A stretch of 64,000 bases of DNA from Mycolicibacterium peregrinum (GCF_001665785.1 NZ_LZSO01000042.1:1-64000); one strand, 5' to 3'. Positions 43,529-53,792 are shown, counted from the stretch's first letter. Notes: generated by a model from the letters alone, not told the origin. Made by a program: numbers and translations.

Positions 43529-45472
43529 CTACACCGTGCGGGCCAGCCGGTCCGCGAGTAGCGCGGCGAATTTCGCCGGATCCGCGAGCTCGCCGCCTTC
43601 GGCGAGCAGGGCTGTGCCATAGAGTAATTCGGCGGTCTCGGCGAGTTCACCGGCATCCGAGGAAGCGTCCGGGCGGCCCTTGTGCGCCTGTTGCAATGCG
43701 GTGATGAGCGGATGGTCCGGATTGATCTCGAGAATCCGCTTGCCGACCGGGACCTCCTGACCGGATGCTCGGTACATGCGCGCGAGCGCTGGGGTAATAC
43801 CGAAGCTCGGGGTGATCAGGCAGGCCGGAGATTCGGTCAGGCGCGTTGACAGCCGGACTTCCGAGACCTGATCGTTCAACGTCTCTTTCAGCCAAGTGAG
43901 CAGATCGGCAAAATCGCGCTGCTGTTCCTCTCGCTCGGCCTCGTGCGCCGCCTTCTCGTCCTCGGAGTCGAGGTCCACCTCGCCCCTGGCCACCGACTGC
44001 AGTGGCTTGCCGTCGAATTCCCGGACCGAGCCGACCCAGATCTCGTCGACCGGGTCGGTGAGTAACAGCACCTCGTAGCCCTTGGCCTTGAATGCCTCCA
44101 GGTGCGGCGACTTCAGGAGCTGTTCGCGCGACGGCCCAGTGGCATAGAAGATCTGGCTCTGCCTCTCCTTCATGCGCTCGACGTATTCGTCCAGCGTGGT
44201 GAGGTCCTCGTCGCTGTGCGTCGAGGCGAAGGATGACAGGCGAAGGACCGTGTCCTGGTTGTCCAGGTCGTGTACCAAGCCCTCTTTGAGGACTGCGCCG
44301 AACTGGTTCCAGAACGTCCGGTAGTCCTCGGGGCGCGCTGTCTGCAGGTCGCCGATCGTCGAGAGGACCTTCTTGGTCAGCCGACGCCGGATGACCGTGA
44401 TGTGCCGATCCTGCTGAAGGATCTCCCGAGAAACGTTCAGCGACATGTCCTGGGCATCGACCACGCCCTTGACGAACCGCAGATATCCCGGAATCAGCTC
44501 GTCGCAGTCGCCCATGATGAAGACGCGTTTGACGTACAGCTGTATCCCGGTCTTGGCATCCCGGGTGAACAGGTCGAACGGGGCGTGCGAGGGGATGAAC
44601 AACAACGCCTGATACTCGAAGGCGCCCTCGCCCTTCATCGTGATGATCTCCAGCGGATCGTCCCAAGCGTGTGCGATGTGCTTGTAGAACTCCTGGTATT
44701 CCTCTTCGGAGACTTCTTCTTTCGGCCTGGCCCACAACGCCTTGCCGGAGTTGAGCGTCTCTGTCTCGACAGTTACGGTTTCTTCGGCACCCTCTTCGGA
44801 GGCGGGCGTACGTCGCTCTACCTGCATCCGGATGGGCCAGGCGATGAAATCGGAGTACTTCTTGACGAGTTCCCGGATCTTCCACTCGGCGGTGTAGTCG
44901 GGCAGCTGATCGTCGACGTCTTCGGGCTTGAGGCGCAGGATGACCGAGGTGCCCTGTGGCGCCTCGTCGACTGACTCGATCGTGTACGTGCCGTCCCCGC
45001 TGGACACCCAACGGGTGCCGCCACTCTCACCTGCTTTGCAGGTGAGCAACTCGACCTCGTCGGCCACCATGAACGTCGAGTAGAAACCGACGCCGAACTG
45101 GCCGATCAACTCCTCGGAATCGGCCGCTTTCTTGCTCTCCCGTAAGCGCCGGCGCAGCTCCCCGGTACCTGACTTGGCGAGAGTGCCGATCAGGTCCACG
45201 ACTTCGTCATGTGTCATACCGATGCCGTTGTCGCGGATGATCAGGGTCCGTGGATCCTGACCCACCTCGATGTCGATGTGAAGGTCAGACGCGTCGACGT
45301 TCAGGTCTTTGTTCCGCATCGTTTCGAGGCGGAGTTTGTCCAGCGCATCCGATGCGTTCGAGATCAGCTCTCGAAGAAAGGAGTCCTTGTGTGAGTAGAC
45401 CGAGTGAACCAGCAGCTCCAGCAGCTGGCGTGCCTCCGCTTGAAATTCCAACCGTTCGACGTGTGCACACAT
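43529..45472 (-). CDS. htpG: Hsp90-family chaperone HtpG
   Basis: A 647-residue bacterial Hsp90, an ATP-driven cytosolic chaperone. The N-terminal ATPase shows ELISNASDALDKLR, DNGIGM and GQFGVGFYS; the middle domain has the SREILQQDR catalytic-loop segment; the dimerisation domain ends ADRLARTV. The length is normal and the ATG at 45470-45472 fits homologs (AHVERLEFQAEARQLL). Its stop lies 16 bases from the stop of the second NRPS, and it is the last of four genes running leftward (PKS, methyltransferase, Gap-like, HtpG), 84 bases after the Gap-like gene. This position suggests it may help fold the megasynthases, as reported for HtpG with some other NRPS-PKS systems. It could equally be the ordinary housekeeping copy. 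Confidence 0.93.
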   Translation of the reverse strand: MCAHVERLEFQAEARQLLELLVHSVYSHKDSFLRELISNASDALDKLRLETMRNKDLNVDASDLHIDIEVGQDPRTLIIRDNGIGMTHDEVVDLIGTLAKSGTGELRRRLRESKKAADSEELIGQFGVGFYSTFMVADEVELLTCKAGESGGTRWVSSGDGTYTIESVDEAPQGTSVILRLKPEDVDDQLPDYTAEWKIRELVKKYSDFIAWPIRMQVERRTPASEEGAEETVTVETETLNSGKALWARPKEEVSEEEYQEFYKHIAHAWDDPLEIITMKGEGAFEYQALLFIPSHAPFDLFTRDAKTGIQLYVKRVFIMGDCDELIPGYLRFVKGVVDAQDMSLNVSREILQQDRHITVIRRRLTKKVLSTIGDLQTARPEDYRTFWNQFGAVLKEGLVHDLDNQDTVLRLSSFASTHSDEDLTTLDEYVERMKERQSQIFYATGPSREQLLKSPHLEAFKAKGYEVLLLTDPVDEIWVGSVREFDGKPLQSVARGEVDLDSEDEKAAHEAEREEQQRDFADLLTWLKETLNDQVSEVRLSTRLTESPACLITPSFGITPALARMYRASGQEVPVGKRILEINPDHPLITALQQAHKGRPDASSDAGELAETAELLYGTALLAEGGELADPAKFAALLADRLARTV

Positions 45473-45556
45473 GTGATCCCGTTCGACAGAACAACCTTCG
45501 TTATCGATGCCGAGAAGATGATACCGAGCGCGTCAGGGATGGTTTCGGGAATCAGC

Positions 45557-46372
45557 TCAGAGGCCGCCCAGGCCCCGAGCAACCAGTGAGAGCCCGACCA
45601 CCGTCAGGATGGCTGCGACGAACTTGCGGCGGTGAAGCCGCGCCCAGTCGTGAACCCGAAGCAGTACCGACTGAGTCCGCTCCGGCGCGAACAGGTTGCT
45701 GACCAGAATGATCTCCTCGACGGTGAGCACACCGATGACGAACACGACGAGGGCGATGAATTGAACGCCGGTGGATGCTCCCGAGGCGATGACGATGCCG
45801 AGCGCGAAGAACACCCCGTCCAGCGGTGGAAGAAACCAGACGCCGATGAAGAAGGAGATCCACGGATTTCCGTCCTGCCACGCGCTCCGCGCCTTGTCGA
45901 GTAGCCGACGCACCAGCGATTCGTCTGCCGTGCCTGCGTCTTGTGAGGGGCGCAGGAGTCGTCGGAGTACGGGTGGGACCGATGAATCGAGGAGCAGTGT
46001 CGAAGTTTTGGTTGTGCCGTCCGGATCCGGGTTCAGGGGCGCAACGTTGCGGCTCGGCGTCCGTACCAACGAGTGCACAACGACCATTGCGGCGATCAAC
46101 AGCAACGCCGCGCCCACGCCGATCGCAGTGCGCTGGGCGACCAGGCTCTTGGTCGGGTGCGCGAAGCTCTGCACGAACGCGGCGGACGACGGTGTTGCGT
46201 GGAGCAAGATCAAGGGAACGAGGAGGGTGAGAAGCCCGACCATCAGGGCGCCCGTCCAATAGGCGAGCAGATTCTTCATCGGCCGTGGCCGGGAGAGCAC
46301 CAGCAGGATGAGGCCGAGGCGCACAGGATTGATCGTCGTCAAGAGTGCCAGTACGGCCAACGACCCCCACAT
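45557..46372 (-). CDS. Gap/Sap family lipid-addressing membrane protein
   Basis: A 271-residue integral membrane protein of the GPL-/sulfolipid-addressing family (Gap, Sap; SfLAP). These proteins are needed for moving GPL or sulfolipid across the inner membrane. The N-terminus LLTTINPVRLGLILLVLSRP is characteristic. About six membrane segments can be read, near residues 3-25, 36-58, 83-103, 172-197, 203-223 and 248-266, with a polar cytoplasmic loop at about 107-165. The ATG at 46370-46372 begins MWGS. It lies between the methyltransferase gene and htpG on the same strand and is presumably the export partner of MmpS/MmpL for this lipopeptide. Confidence 0.85.
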   Translation of the reverse strand: MWGSLAVLALLTTINPVRLGLILLVLSRPRPMKNLLAYWTGALMVGLLTLLVPLILLHATPSSAAFVQSFAHPTKSLVAQRTAIGVGAALLLIAAMVVVHSLVRTPSRNVAPLNPDPDGTTKTSTLLLDSSVPPVLRRLLRPSQDAGTADESLVRRLLDKARSAWQDGNPWISFFIGVWFLPPLDGVFFALGIVIASGASTGVQFIALVVFVIGVLTVEEIILVSNLFAPERTQSVLLRVHDWARLHRRKFVAAILTVVGLSLVARGLGGL

Positions 46373-46659
46373 AGCCGAGATGCTACCCGTCTTGACATAT
46401 TTGCTAGGTGGATTCTTGGAATATTCCGCGCGCAGTCTACGGATTGGCGGGTGACGTAAGTCGAAGGCTTGGGTTCACCGGCATCGGCCGGTCGGGCGGA
46501 TGCGGTCGATGCAGCCGTCCGATCGATGAAACAGGAACGTAATTCAGTTGTTCTATAACGTATCTGAGCCGAAGATCCGCGCAGGAAGAGGTGGCCGGCT
46601 CTTTGCCGTACGAGACGGTCCGACGAGCGACCGGTGGCTCATCGCGCAACAGCGTCAAC

Positions 46660-47451
46660 TCAGTCGATCTGGCTCCCGTGGGGTTTCGACAAGGTTTGCT
46701 GAGGTCGGCCTGCCAGCACCACCGTCGGACCTGTTCGGTGGTCACGGAATTCGATGGCGATAGTCGGGTCGGCATGGTGGGCGAGGGCCCGTATGGCCGA
46801 AGGACTGTAGGCGCGCAGGCCGCTGATCACCGCGTCGTGGATCGCCGCGACCCGGGTGAACGGCAGCACCGCGGCCAGCATCGCCAAGTGCACAGGTGGA
46901 GATGGGCGGTGGACGTCGATGATCAGCAATTTCCTGGCGGCGCGCGTCCCTTCGGCGAAGACTCGGGTGGCCAGTTCAGGTGGCAGGTGATGCAAGGACA
47001 GCGCGAATAGCGCGAGGTCGAAATATCTGTCCGGAGCGTCGATTGCCGTGGCATCCATGACCCGGACCGTGGCACGGGGGTGGCTGCCCAGGTCGCTGGC
47101 GGCGATGCCTGCGACGAACGATGGATCGATGTCAGTGATGGTCACCTGGGCGCTGGGGTGGAACTCCAGCAGCTTGCGTGACAGCCCGCCGAGGCCAGAC
47201 CCCAGCTCGAGGATTCTGGGTGCGGGCCGGTCGGACACTTCGTCCAGCGTTATCCGAGCGTACTTTTCGTAGGTCCCGAACCGTGGGCGGCGCCCGCCCC
47301 GATCGATTGCGCGCACCACCTTCTGCTTCAGGTCGTCGACGTCGTCGCGATCCAGATACTCCAACCGGTCGGTCTGCAACCGCCGCGACAGCCACGAGGC
47401 GTTCGGGCCGGCCCTCGGCATGTCCACGATGCCCTGAGTGCACTCGTCCAT
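46660..47451 (-). CDS. SAM-dependent methyltransferase
   Basis: A 263-residue class I methyltransferase. Motif I is ILELGSGLGGLS (residues 80-91), followed by an acidic ITDIDP strand and motif FDLALFALSLHHLP. The open frame continues upstream into the PKS gene, but the first start after the PKS stop is the ATG at 47449-47451, two bases beyond that stop (TGATCATG), so translation is coupled. It probably tailors the lipopeptide: O-methylation of the acyl chain (compare the GPL fatty-acid methyltransferase), or methyl-ester formation on the C-terminus. The sequence does not identify the acceptor. N-methylation is already covered by domains inside the NRPSs. Confidence 0.78.
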   Translation of the reverse strand: MDECTQGIVDMPRAGPNASWLSRRLQTDRLEYLDRDDVDDLKQKVVRAIDRGGRRPRFGTYEKYARITLDEVSDRPAPRILELGSGLGGLSRKLLEFHPSAQVTITDIDPSFVAGIAASDLGSHPRATVRVMDATAIDAPDRYFDLALFALSLHHLPPELATRVFAEGTRAARKLLIIDVHRPSPPVHLAMLAAVLPFTRVAAIHDAVISGLRAYSPSAIRALAHHADPTIAIEFRDHRTGPTVVLAGRPQQTLSKPHGSQID

Positions 47452-47453
47452 GA

Positions 47454-50400
47454 TCAGGCAGCATCGACTGGTTGTAGCTTCTCGCACAACAGCTCCGCCA
47501 AACCGTGAATGGTCGTGATGCCGGTGGCAGAGATCCGCACTCCCGTTTCGTTCTCGATGCGGGTACGCAGCTCGAGCGCTCCCAGCGAGTCCATGCCGTA
47601 TTCGGACAGTGGCCGGTCGGGATCGACGCTGCGGCGCAGGATCACGCTCACCTGGTCGGAGATCACATGCCGCAACTTGGCAGGCCACTCGTCTTGCGTA
47701 AGATCGTCGAGTTCGGCACGCAATTTGCTTGTCCCCGTTGAGCTTTGGCTGGCTGATCGGAATGCCTCGCCGAAGGGGCTGCGTTCTGCGAACACGCTCA
47801 ACCAGGGTGCGCCCGCGATCGGCGCGTATCCGGTGTACGCGCGGTCGTGACGCAGCACCGCCTCGAACGCATACGCGCCCTCGTCAGGAGTAATGGCGAT
47901 TCCGGCGCCCTCTGCGAGTGCGGTACCGCGGCCGATCTGCCCCCAGGCGCCCCATGCGATGGCTGTGCCGGGCAACCCCTGGGATCGGCGCCACAAGCTG
48001 AAGGCATCCAACCAGCTGTTGGCGGCAGCGTAGGCGCCCTGCCCAGGGGAACCGACCAGTGCGGCCGCCGACGAGAACGAACAGAACCAGTCCAAAGGCT
48101 GGTCCGCGGTGGCCGTGTGCAGATTCCAGGCGCCGTAAACCTTTGGCGCCCAGTCTCGCTCGATGAGCTCATCGGTGATGTTGGTCAGTGCGGCATCCTC
48201 GATCACACCCGCCGCGTGCAATATGCCGCGGACTGCATGCCCATCGGCGGTCGCCACTGCCACCAACCGCTCTGCGGTGCCGGACTCGGCGATGTCGCCG
48301 CACTCGACGAGCACGTCGACGCCGGTGGCGCGGATGCGCTCGACGATCTCCGATGCCCGGGCGGTCGGCTGTGTCCGTGAGGACAGCACGATCCGACCAC
48401 ATCCGCCGGCCGCCATCTTCTCGGCGATGAACAGCCCCAAGCCTCCGAGGCCACCGGTGACGATGTACGCGCCGTCGGGCCGGAACACCTGCACCTGGGA
48501 CGGCGGAACCACGAGCCGACTCGAACCGGTGTGTGGAATGTCGAGCACGAGCTTGCCGGTGTGCTGCGCGCCGCTGATCATGCGAATCGCGTTGGCAGCG
48601 TCGGCGAGTGGGTAGTGGGTGACCTCCGGCATCGGCAAATCACCCTCCGCGGTCAGCAGATACACCGTTTCCAGCAACTCCCGGAGCCGGTCCGGATGGC
48701 TGACGGACATCAGCGCCAGATCGACGGCGTAGAACGACAGGTTGCGCCGGAAGGGGAAGAGTCCCAACCTGCTGTCGCCGTAGATATCCCGCTTGCCGAT
48801 CTCCACGAATCGCCCACCGAATGAGAGCAGTTCGAGACCGGCCCGCTGGGCCGCACCGGTCACCGAATTCAGCACGATGTCTACGCCATAGCCATCGGTG
48901 TCCTGACGGATCCGATCGGCGAACTCCAGGCTCCGCGAGTCGTACACATGCTCAACACCCATGTCGCGCAGCAGTTGTCGACGCTGCTCGCTACCGGCGG
49001 TGGCGAAGATCTCCGCACCGGCAGCGCGGGCGATGGCCATCGCCGCCTGGCCGACCCCGCCGGTGGCGGAGTGGATCAGCACCTTGTCACCGGACTTGAT
49101 CCGGGCCATATCGTTGAGCCCGTAGTAGGCGGTGGCGGTCGCAATGGTCAGTGCGGCCGCCTCGGCGTCAGTCAGGCCGGCCGGCAAGGTGGCAGCCAGG
49201 CGTGCGTCGCAGGTGACGAACGTGCCCCAACATCCGTCGGCACACAGACCTCCGACCCGATCACCGACTTTGTGGTCGGTCACGTCGGGCCCGACCGCGG
49301 TGACCACTCCGGCGAAGTCGATACCGAGTTGGGGCAGGTGTCCGTCGAAGGCGGGATATCGACCGAAGGCGACGAGCACGTCGGCGAAGTTGATGCTTGA
49401 TGCGCTGACAGCGACCTCTATCTGCCCCGGTCCTGGCGGAACATGCTCGCAGGCGACAAGTTCCATCGACTCCAGGTCACCCGGGTTACGGATCTGCAGC
49501 CGCATCCGGTCGCGTTCGAGATGGGCGACGGTGGTCTGCCGCTCCTCGGGGCGCAGCGGGGCGAGGCACAACCGTGCGATATACCACCGGCCATTGCGCC
49601 ACGCGGTTTCGTCCTCGTCGGATCCGCTGAGCAGCTGCTGTGCCAACTGATCCACGTCGGTGGCCTCGTCGACATCGATCTGGGTGGCGGTCAGGTGCGG
49701 ATGTTCGGTACCGATGACCCGGATCAGGCCTCGTAGCTCGGCCTGGTCGAGATTGGCCACATCACCGGCCACCACCGTCTGGGCGTTACGGGTCACGACG
49801 TACAGACGAGGTAGTTCCCCGCTCATCTCCGGTAGTTCGCGGGCGATATGCACCATATGGCGCACGTACTCGCGACCCAGCAATGGCGACTGGTCGTTGT
49901 GGTCACCGTTGTTCGGCGACGTCAGGACCACCACGGCGGTGAATTGACCGGCCCGCAAATGGTTGGCGAGCTGTGCGCAGGTCAGTGAGTCGTCGGCTTG
50001 ATCGGGCCAACTCATCGTGGTGCACTGTGCGCCGCGGTCTTTCAGGATGCTGCTCAACTTGTCGGCGACCACGTCGGGACCGTCGGAGGCGCCGATGAGA
50101 AGCCAGGACCCGGCTTCGGCATATTCCACCTCAGGTAGCTCCCGTTGTCGCCACTCGACGGTCAGCAGCCGTTCGCTGAAAACCTGGTCATCGTGTCCGC
50201 TGGCGGAGGCACCGGTGCCCAGGCGAAGTCCCTGCACGGTCAGCAGGACTGTGCCGTCCTTGTCGAGCACATCGATGTCGGCCTCGATACCGGTGGCATC
50301 GGCCTTGATCAATCGCGTGTGGCAGTAGTGCGCATTGCGAGCCGAGCCGTAGCTGCGTAGCCGTCGCACGCCCAGGGGCAACCCCAGCACGTCCCCGCCG

Positions 50401-53400
50401 AGTGCCTGAACCTCAGGATGTGCCTCGACCGATTGGAAGCAGGCATCCAGAAGTGCCGGATGCACTCCGTACGCGTCCTGCTGGGAGCGGATCGAGCGGG
50501 GGAGTGCAACCTCGGCGAGCACCGTGCGGGCCTCGGCCTCGCCGGTGAGTACGGTGACCAGACCGGTGAATGCGGGTCCGTACTGAATGCCGTGCCGGCC
50601 CACGCGATCACGCACCTCGGCGCCATCCTCGTCGCAGGGATGGGCGGTGATGACGGCGGACATGTCGTACGCAGGCGGTTGCTCGTCCACCGCGGTGTGC
50701 AGGACCGCGGTCGCGTGCCGCGCTTGCCGGCCCTCCTCGTCGGTCTCCACGGTGAACGCGGCAAGTCCCGGAGACGACACCGAAGCTGAGGCTCCGACCA
50801 CGGTCTGTTCGTCGAGAAGCAGCGCCTGCTCGAACCGGATGTCACGGACTTCGGAAGCCGCACCGAGCACGGCACTGGCCGCTGCCAGCGCCATCTCGCA
50901 GTACGCCGCACCCGGAAGCACTGCGACAGTACGTATTTGATGATCGGCGAGCCACGGCTGGGCAGCGGTGCCGACGTCTGCCTGCCACACGTAGCGTTCC
51001 GGTTCCTCGTGCAACCGGACGTTGGCGCCCAGCAGCGGGTGAACTGCGATGGAGCAACCGCCATGGGTCGGATGCTCCTGACCACCGCCGCTGAGCCACA
51101 GTCGGCGGTGTGTCCACGTCGGCAGTGGTGCCTCCACCAGCTGACCGTCGGGGCAGGCGACAGAGAAGTCGACGGCTGCGCCGGCACTGTGGAGATCAAT
51201 CAGGAGTCCCCGCAGTCCATTCGGCATCGCAAGCTGCCGGCGCATCGCGGCCAGCGCGGCCATCGGCGTTTCGCGGCCGGCAGCGGTCTGTTCGAGGGCC
51301 CGGGTGAGCAGCGGATGTGGCGAGAGCTCGGCGAACACGCGGTAGCCGTCCTCCAGCGCGGCTTGTACCGCGGTGGCGAAACGCACCATCCGGCGCATGT
51401 TGGTCACCCAGTAGGCGGCATCGCACACCGGCTGCTCGCGCGGGTCGAACAAGGTCGCCGAATAGAACGGGATCTCCGGTGTCATCGGTTCGAGGTAGGC
51501 GAGCGCCTCGGCCAGATCTCCGACGATCGGCTCAACCTGTGGCGAGTGGAAGGCGACATCGACGGGAACCTCGCGAGCCATCACCCCGCGTTGTTCCCAG
51601 TCCGCTACCAGATCGCGCACCTTTTCCGTGGTGCCGGCGATCACGGTGGACTGTGGCGAAGCCACCACCGCCACCACGACATCGTTGATGCCACGGCCGG
51701 TCAACTCCGAAAGTACTTGCTTGGCAGGTAACTCCACCGCTGCGGTGGCACCCTTGCCGGAAATCCGGGACATCAGCCGCGACCGGCGGCAGATGAGGCG
51801 CAGTCCGTCCTCCAACGACAGCGCCCCCGCGACGACAGCAGCAGCGGCCTCGCCGAGGGAGTGACCGATGACGGCACCGGGCCGCACCCCGTGCGCCTTC
51901 ATGGTGGCGGCCATGGCGACCTGCATGGTGAACAAGGTCGGCTGCAACCGATCCTGACCGGTGACGACGTCCGCCACCGACATCGCCTCGGTCACCGAGA
52001 ATCCGGACTCGGCGGCAATGATCGGCTCGGCCTGTGCCACCGTGGCGGCGAACACCGGTTCGGTCGCCAAGAGCTCGGCGCCCATTCCCGCCCATTGCGA
52101 ACCCTGCCCGGAGAACACCCAGACCGGTCCGCGGTCGTCGCGCCCGACGGCTGCTTGATAGGGAGTGTCGCCTCCGGCGACCTCACGCAACGCTGCAATG
52201 AGTTCCGGTCGGCTGTCCGCGCTGACGGCGGTGCGCACCGGCCGGTGTCCGCGCCGGCGCGCCAAGGTGTACGCCAGGTCCGGCAGGGCGACATCCTCGT
52301 GTGCCTGCACCCAGTCGGCGAGCCGGCCCGCGGTGTTGCGCAGTTCGTCGGCAGACGTGGACGACAGCGGGAACAGCATCGGCGCCGCGATGGACGGGGA
52401 TGGCGCGTCTGCAGCTGTGGGTTGAGATGCCGGTACCGGTGCCTGCTCAAGGATGGCGTGCACATTGGTCCCGGACAGCCCATACGATGACACCGCCGCC
52501 CGCCGGGGGTGATGTCCGTTGGTGCACCAAGGCGTTGTCGCCTGGGGCACAAAAAGATTGGTGTGAATCTCGGCAAGCTGATCGGGCAGCCGAACGAAAT
52601 GCAGGTTCTGCGGAACCACGCCGTGCTGCACCGCGAGGACCGCCTTGATCAGCCCGATGGCTCCGGAGGCTGCCTGGGCGTGCCCCATGTTCGTCTTCAC
52701 CGATGCGAGTGCACAGGGGCCGTCGACGCCGTACACCTTGGCCAGACTGGAGTATTCGATCGGGTCTCCCACCGGCGTGCCGGTGCCGTGCGCCTCGACC
52801 ATGCCGACGGTGGCGGGGTCAACCCCGGCCGCGGCCAACGCCGCCCGGTACACCGCGGTCTGTGCGGCATCCGACGGCGTCGCGATGTTCACGGTATGAC
52901 CGTCTTGATTTGCGGCCGTGCCGCGCACCACGGCCAGGATCCGGTCTCCGTCGCGCAGTGCGTCGGGTAACCGCTTGAGCAACACCATCACGCAGCCTTC
53001 GCCACCTACGAACCCGTCGGCCGCGGCATCGAAGGCGTGGCAGCGTCCGGTCGCCGAGAGCATCCCCTCGGCTGAACCTGAGGCGAACTTGCGCGGGTCC
53101 AACGCCAAGGTGGCGCCGCCGGCCAGGGCGAGATCACTCTCTCCCTCGTGCAGGCTGCGGCATGCCAGATGTACTGCGGTCAGGCCGGACGAGCATGCGG
53201 TGTCCACTGTGAGCGCCGGGCCGTGCACCCCGAGCGCGTAGGCGATCCGCCCGGACGCCAGGCTGAAGTTGTTGCCGCTGAAGCCGTATGCCGCCTCCAG
53301 GGCTTGAGCATCTGCGGCCAGCATCTGGTAGTCGGCATGCGTCAGTCCGACGAACACCCCCGTCAACGAGTCGGCCAGCGCATCCTGCGTGAGGCCCGCG

Positions 53401-53792
53401 TGCTCCATGGCCTCCCAGGAGGTCTCGAGCAACAGTCGATGCTGCGGATCGAGCGCGGTGCTCTCGCGTTCGTTGATACCGAAGAATTCGGCGTCGAAGC
53501 CGGCGACGTCGTCGATGAACGCGCCCCACTTCGACACCGACCGACCGGGCACCCCGGGCTCCGGGTCGTAGTATTCGTCGGCATCCCACCGGTCGGGCGG
53601 AACCTCGGTGACCAAGTCATCGCCCCGCAGGAGCGACTCCCACAGGCGCTCGGGAGAGTCGATGCCACCGGGAAGCCGGCACGACATGCCGATGACCGCG
53701 ATCGGAGTAACTGGGATCGTGCGTACCGGGGGTACGGCCATGCCGGGATCCGAATATGGAAGCCCCCCGTGCACGATTTCGGTTGCAGGCAA
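47454..53792 (-). CDS. Mas/Pks2-like fully reducing type I polyketide synthase with malonyl-type AT
   Basis: About 2112 residues in the Mas/Pks2 order: KS (DTACSSG, cysteine at about 53194), AT (GHSLGE), DH (H-x8-P in DHQIRTVAVLP), ER (SATGGVGQAA), KR (VTGGLGGLG) and ACP (GMDSLG). It should extend an acyl chain and fully reduce it, probably repeatedly. Unlike Mas and Pks2, whose AT reads GHSMG with ASH, this AT reads GHSLG with AFH, the malonyl pattern, so unbranched units are predicted. There is no thioesterase; the chain is presumably handed to the starter C domain. The frame is open to 53900. I favour the TTG at 53790-53792, which has GGAAGGGAG seven bases upstream; GTG at 53774 and ATG at 53741 are alternatives. 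Confidence 0.92.
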   Translation of the reverse strand: MPATEIVHGGLPYSDPGMAVPPVRTIPVTPIAVIGMSCRLPGGIDSPERLWESLLRGDDLVTEVPPDRWDADEYYDPEPGVPGRSVSKWGAFIDDVAGFDAEFFGINERESTALDPQHRLLLETSWEAMEHAGLTQDALADSLTGVFVGLTHADYQMLAADAQALEAAYGFSGNNFSLASGRIAYALGVHGPALTVDTACSSGLTAVHLACRSLHEGESDLALAGGATLALDPRKFASGSAEGMLSATGRCHAFDAAADGFVGGEGCVMVLLKRLPDALRDGDRILAVVRGTAANQDGHTVNIATPSDAAQTAVYRAALAAAGVDPATVGMVEAHGTGTPVGDPIEYSSLAKVYGVDGPCALASVKTNMGHAQAASGAIGLIKAVLAVQHGVVPQNLHFVRLPDQLAEIHTNLFVPQATTPWCTNGHHPRRAAVSSYGLSGTNVHAILEQAPVPASQPTAADAPSPSIAAPMLFPLSSTSADELRNTAGRLADWVQAHEDVALPDLAYTLARRRGHRPVRTAVSADSRPELIAALREVAGGDTPYQAAVGRDDRGPVWVFSGQGSQWAGMGAELLATEPVFAATVAQAEPIIAAESGFSVTEAMSVADVVTGQDRLQPTLFTMQVAMAATMKAHGVRPGAVIGHSLGEAAAAVVAGALSLEDGLRLICRRSRLMSRISGKGATAAVELPAKQVLSELTGRGINDVVVAVVASPQSTVIAGTTEKVRDLVADWEQRGVMAREVPVDVAFHSPQVEPIVGDLAEALAYLEPMTPEIPFYSATLFDPREQPVCDAAYWVTNMRRMVRFATAVQAALEDGYRVFAELSPHPLLTRALEQTAAGRETPMAALAAMRRQLAMPNGLRGLLIDLHSAGAAVDFSVACPDGQLVEAPLPTWTHRRLWLSGGGQEHPTHGGCSIAVHPLLGANVRLHEEPERYVWQADVGTAAQPWLADHQIRTVAVLPGAAYCEMALAAASAVLGAASEVRDIRFEQALLLDEQTVVGASASVSSPGLAAFTVETDEEGRQARHATAVLHTAVDEQPPAYDMSAVITAHPCDEDGAEVRDRVGRHGIQYGPAFTGLVTVLTGEAEARTVLAEVALPRSIRSQQDAYGVHPALLDACFQSVEAHPEVQALGGDVLGLPLGVRRLRSYGSARNAHYCHTRLIKADATGIEADIDVLDKDGTVLLTVQGLRLGTGASASGHDDQVFSERLLTVEWRQRELPEVEYAEAGSWLLIGASDGPDVVADKLSSILKDRGAQCTTMSWPDQADDSLTCAQLANHLRAGQFTAVVVLTSPNNGDHNDQSPLLGREYVRHMVHIARELPEMSGELPRLYVVTRNAQTVVAGDVANLDQAELRGLIRVIGTEHPHLTATQIDVDEATDVDQLAQQLLSGSDEDETAWRNGRWYIARLCLAPLRPEERQTTVAHLERDRMRLQIRNPGDLESMELVACEHVPPGPGQIEVAVSASSINFADVLVAFGRYPAFDGHLPQLGIDFAGVVTAVGPDVTDHKVGDRVGGLCADGCWGTFVTCDARLAATLPAGLTDAEAAALTIATATAYYGLNDMARIKSGDKVLIHSATGGVGQAAMAIARAAGAEIFATAGSEQRRQLLRDMGVEHVYDSRSLEFADRIRQDTDGYGVDIVLNSVTGAAQRAGLELLSFGGRFVEIGKRDIYGDSRLGLFPFRRNLSFYAVDLALMSVSHPDRLRELLETVYLLTAEGDLPMPEVTHYPLADAANAIRMISGAQHTGKLVLDIPHTGSSRLVVPPSQVQVFRPDGAYIVTGGLGGLGLFIAEKMAAGGCGRIVLSSRTQPTARASEIVERIRATGVDVLVECGDIAESGTAERLVAVATADGHAVRGILHAAGVIEDAALTNITDELIERDWAPKVYGAWNLHTATADQPLDWFCSFSSAAALVGSPGQGAYAAANSWLDAFSLWRRSQGLPGTAIAWGAWGQIGRGTALAEGAGIAITPDEGAYAFEAVLRHDRAYTGYAPIAGAPWLSVFAERSPFGEAFRSASQSSTGTSKLRAELDDLTQDEWPAKLRHVISDQVSVILRRSVDPDRPLSEYGMDSLGALELRTRIENETGVRISATGITTIHGLAELLCEKLQPVDAA

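Noticed and set aside
47452..47688. Upstream extension of the methyltransferase frame into the PKS gene
   Set aside because: The extra residues are the PKS ACP end read in another frame; the ATG at 47449-47451 follows the PKS stop with coupled spacing.
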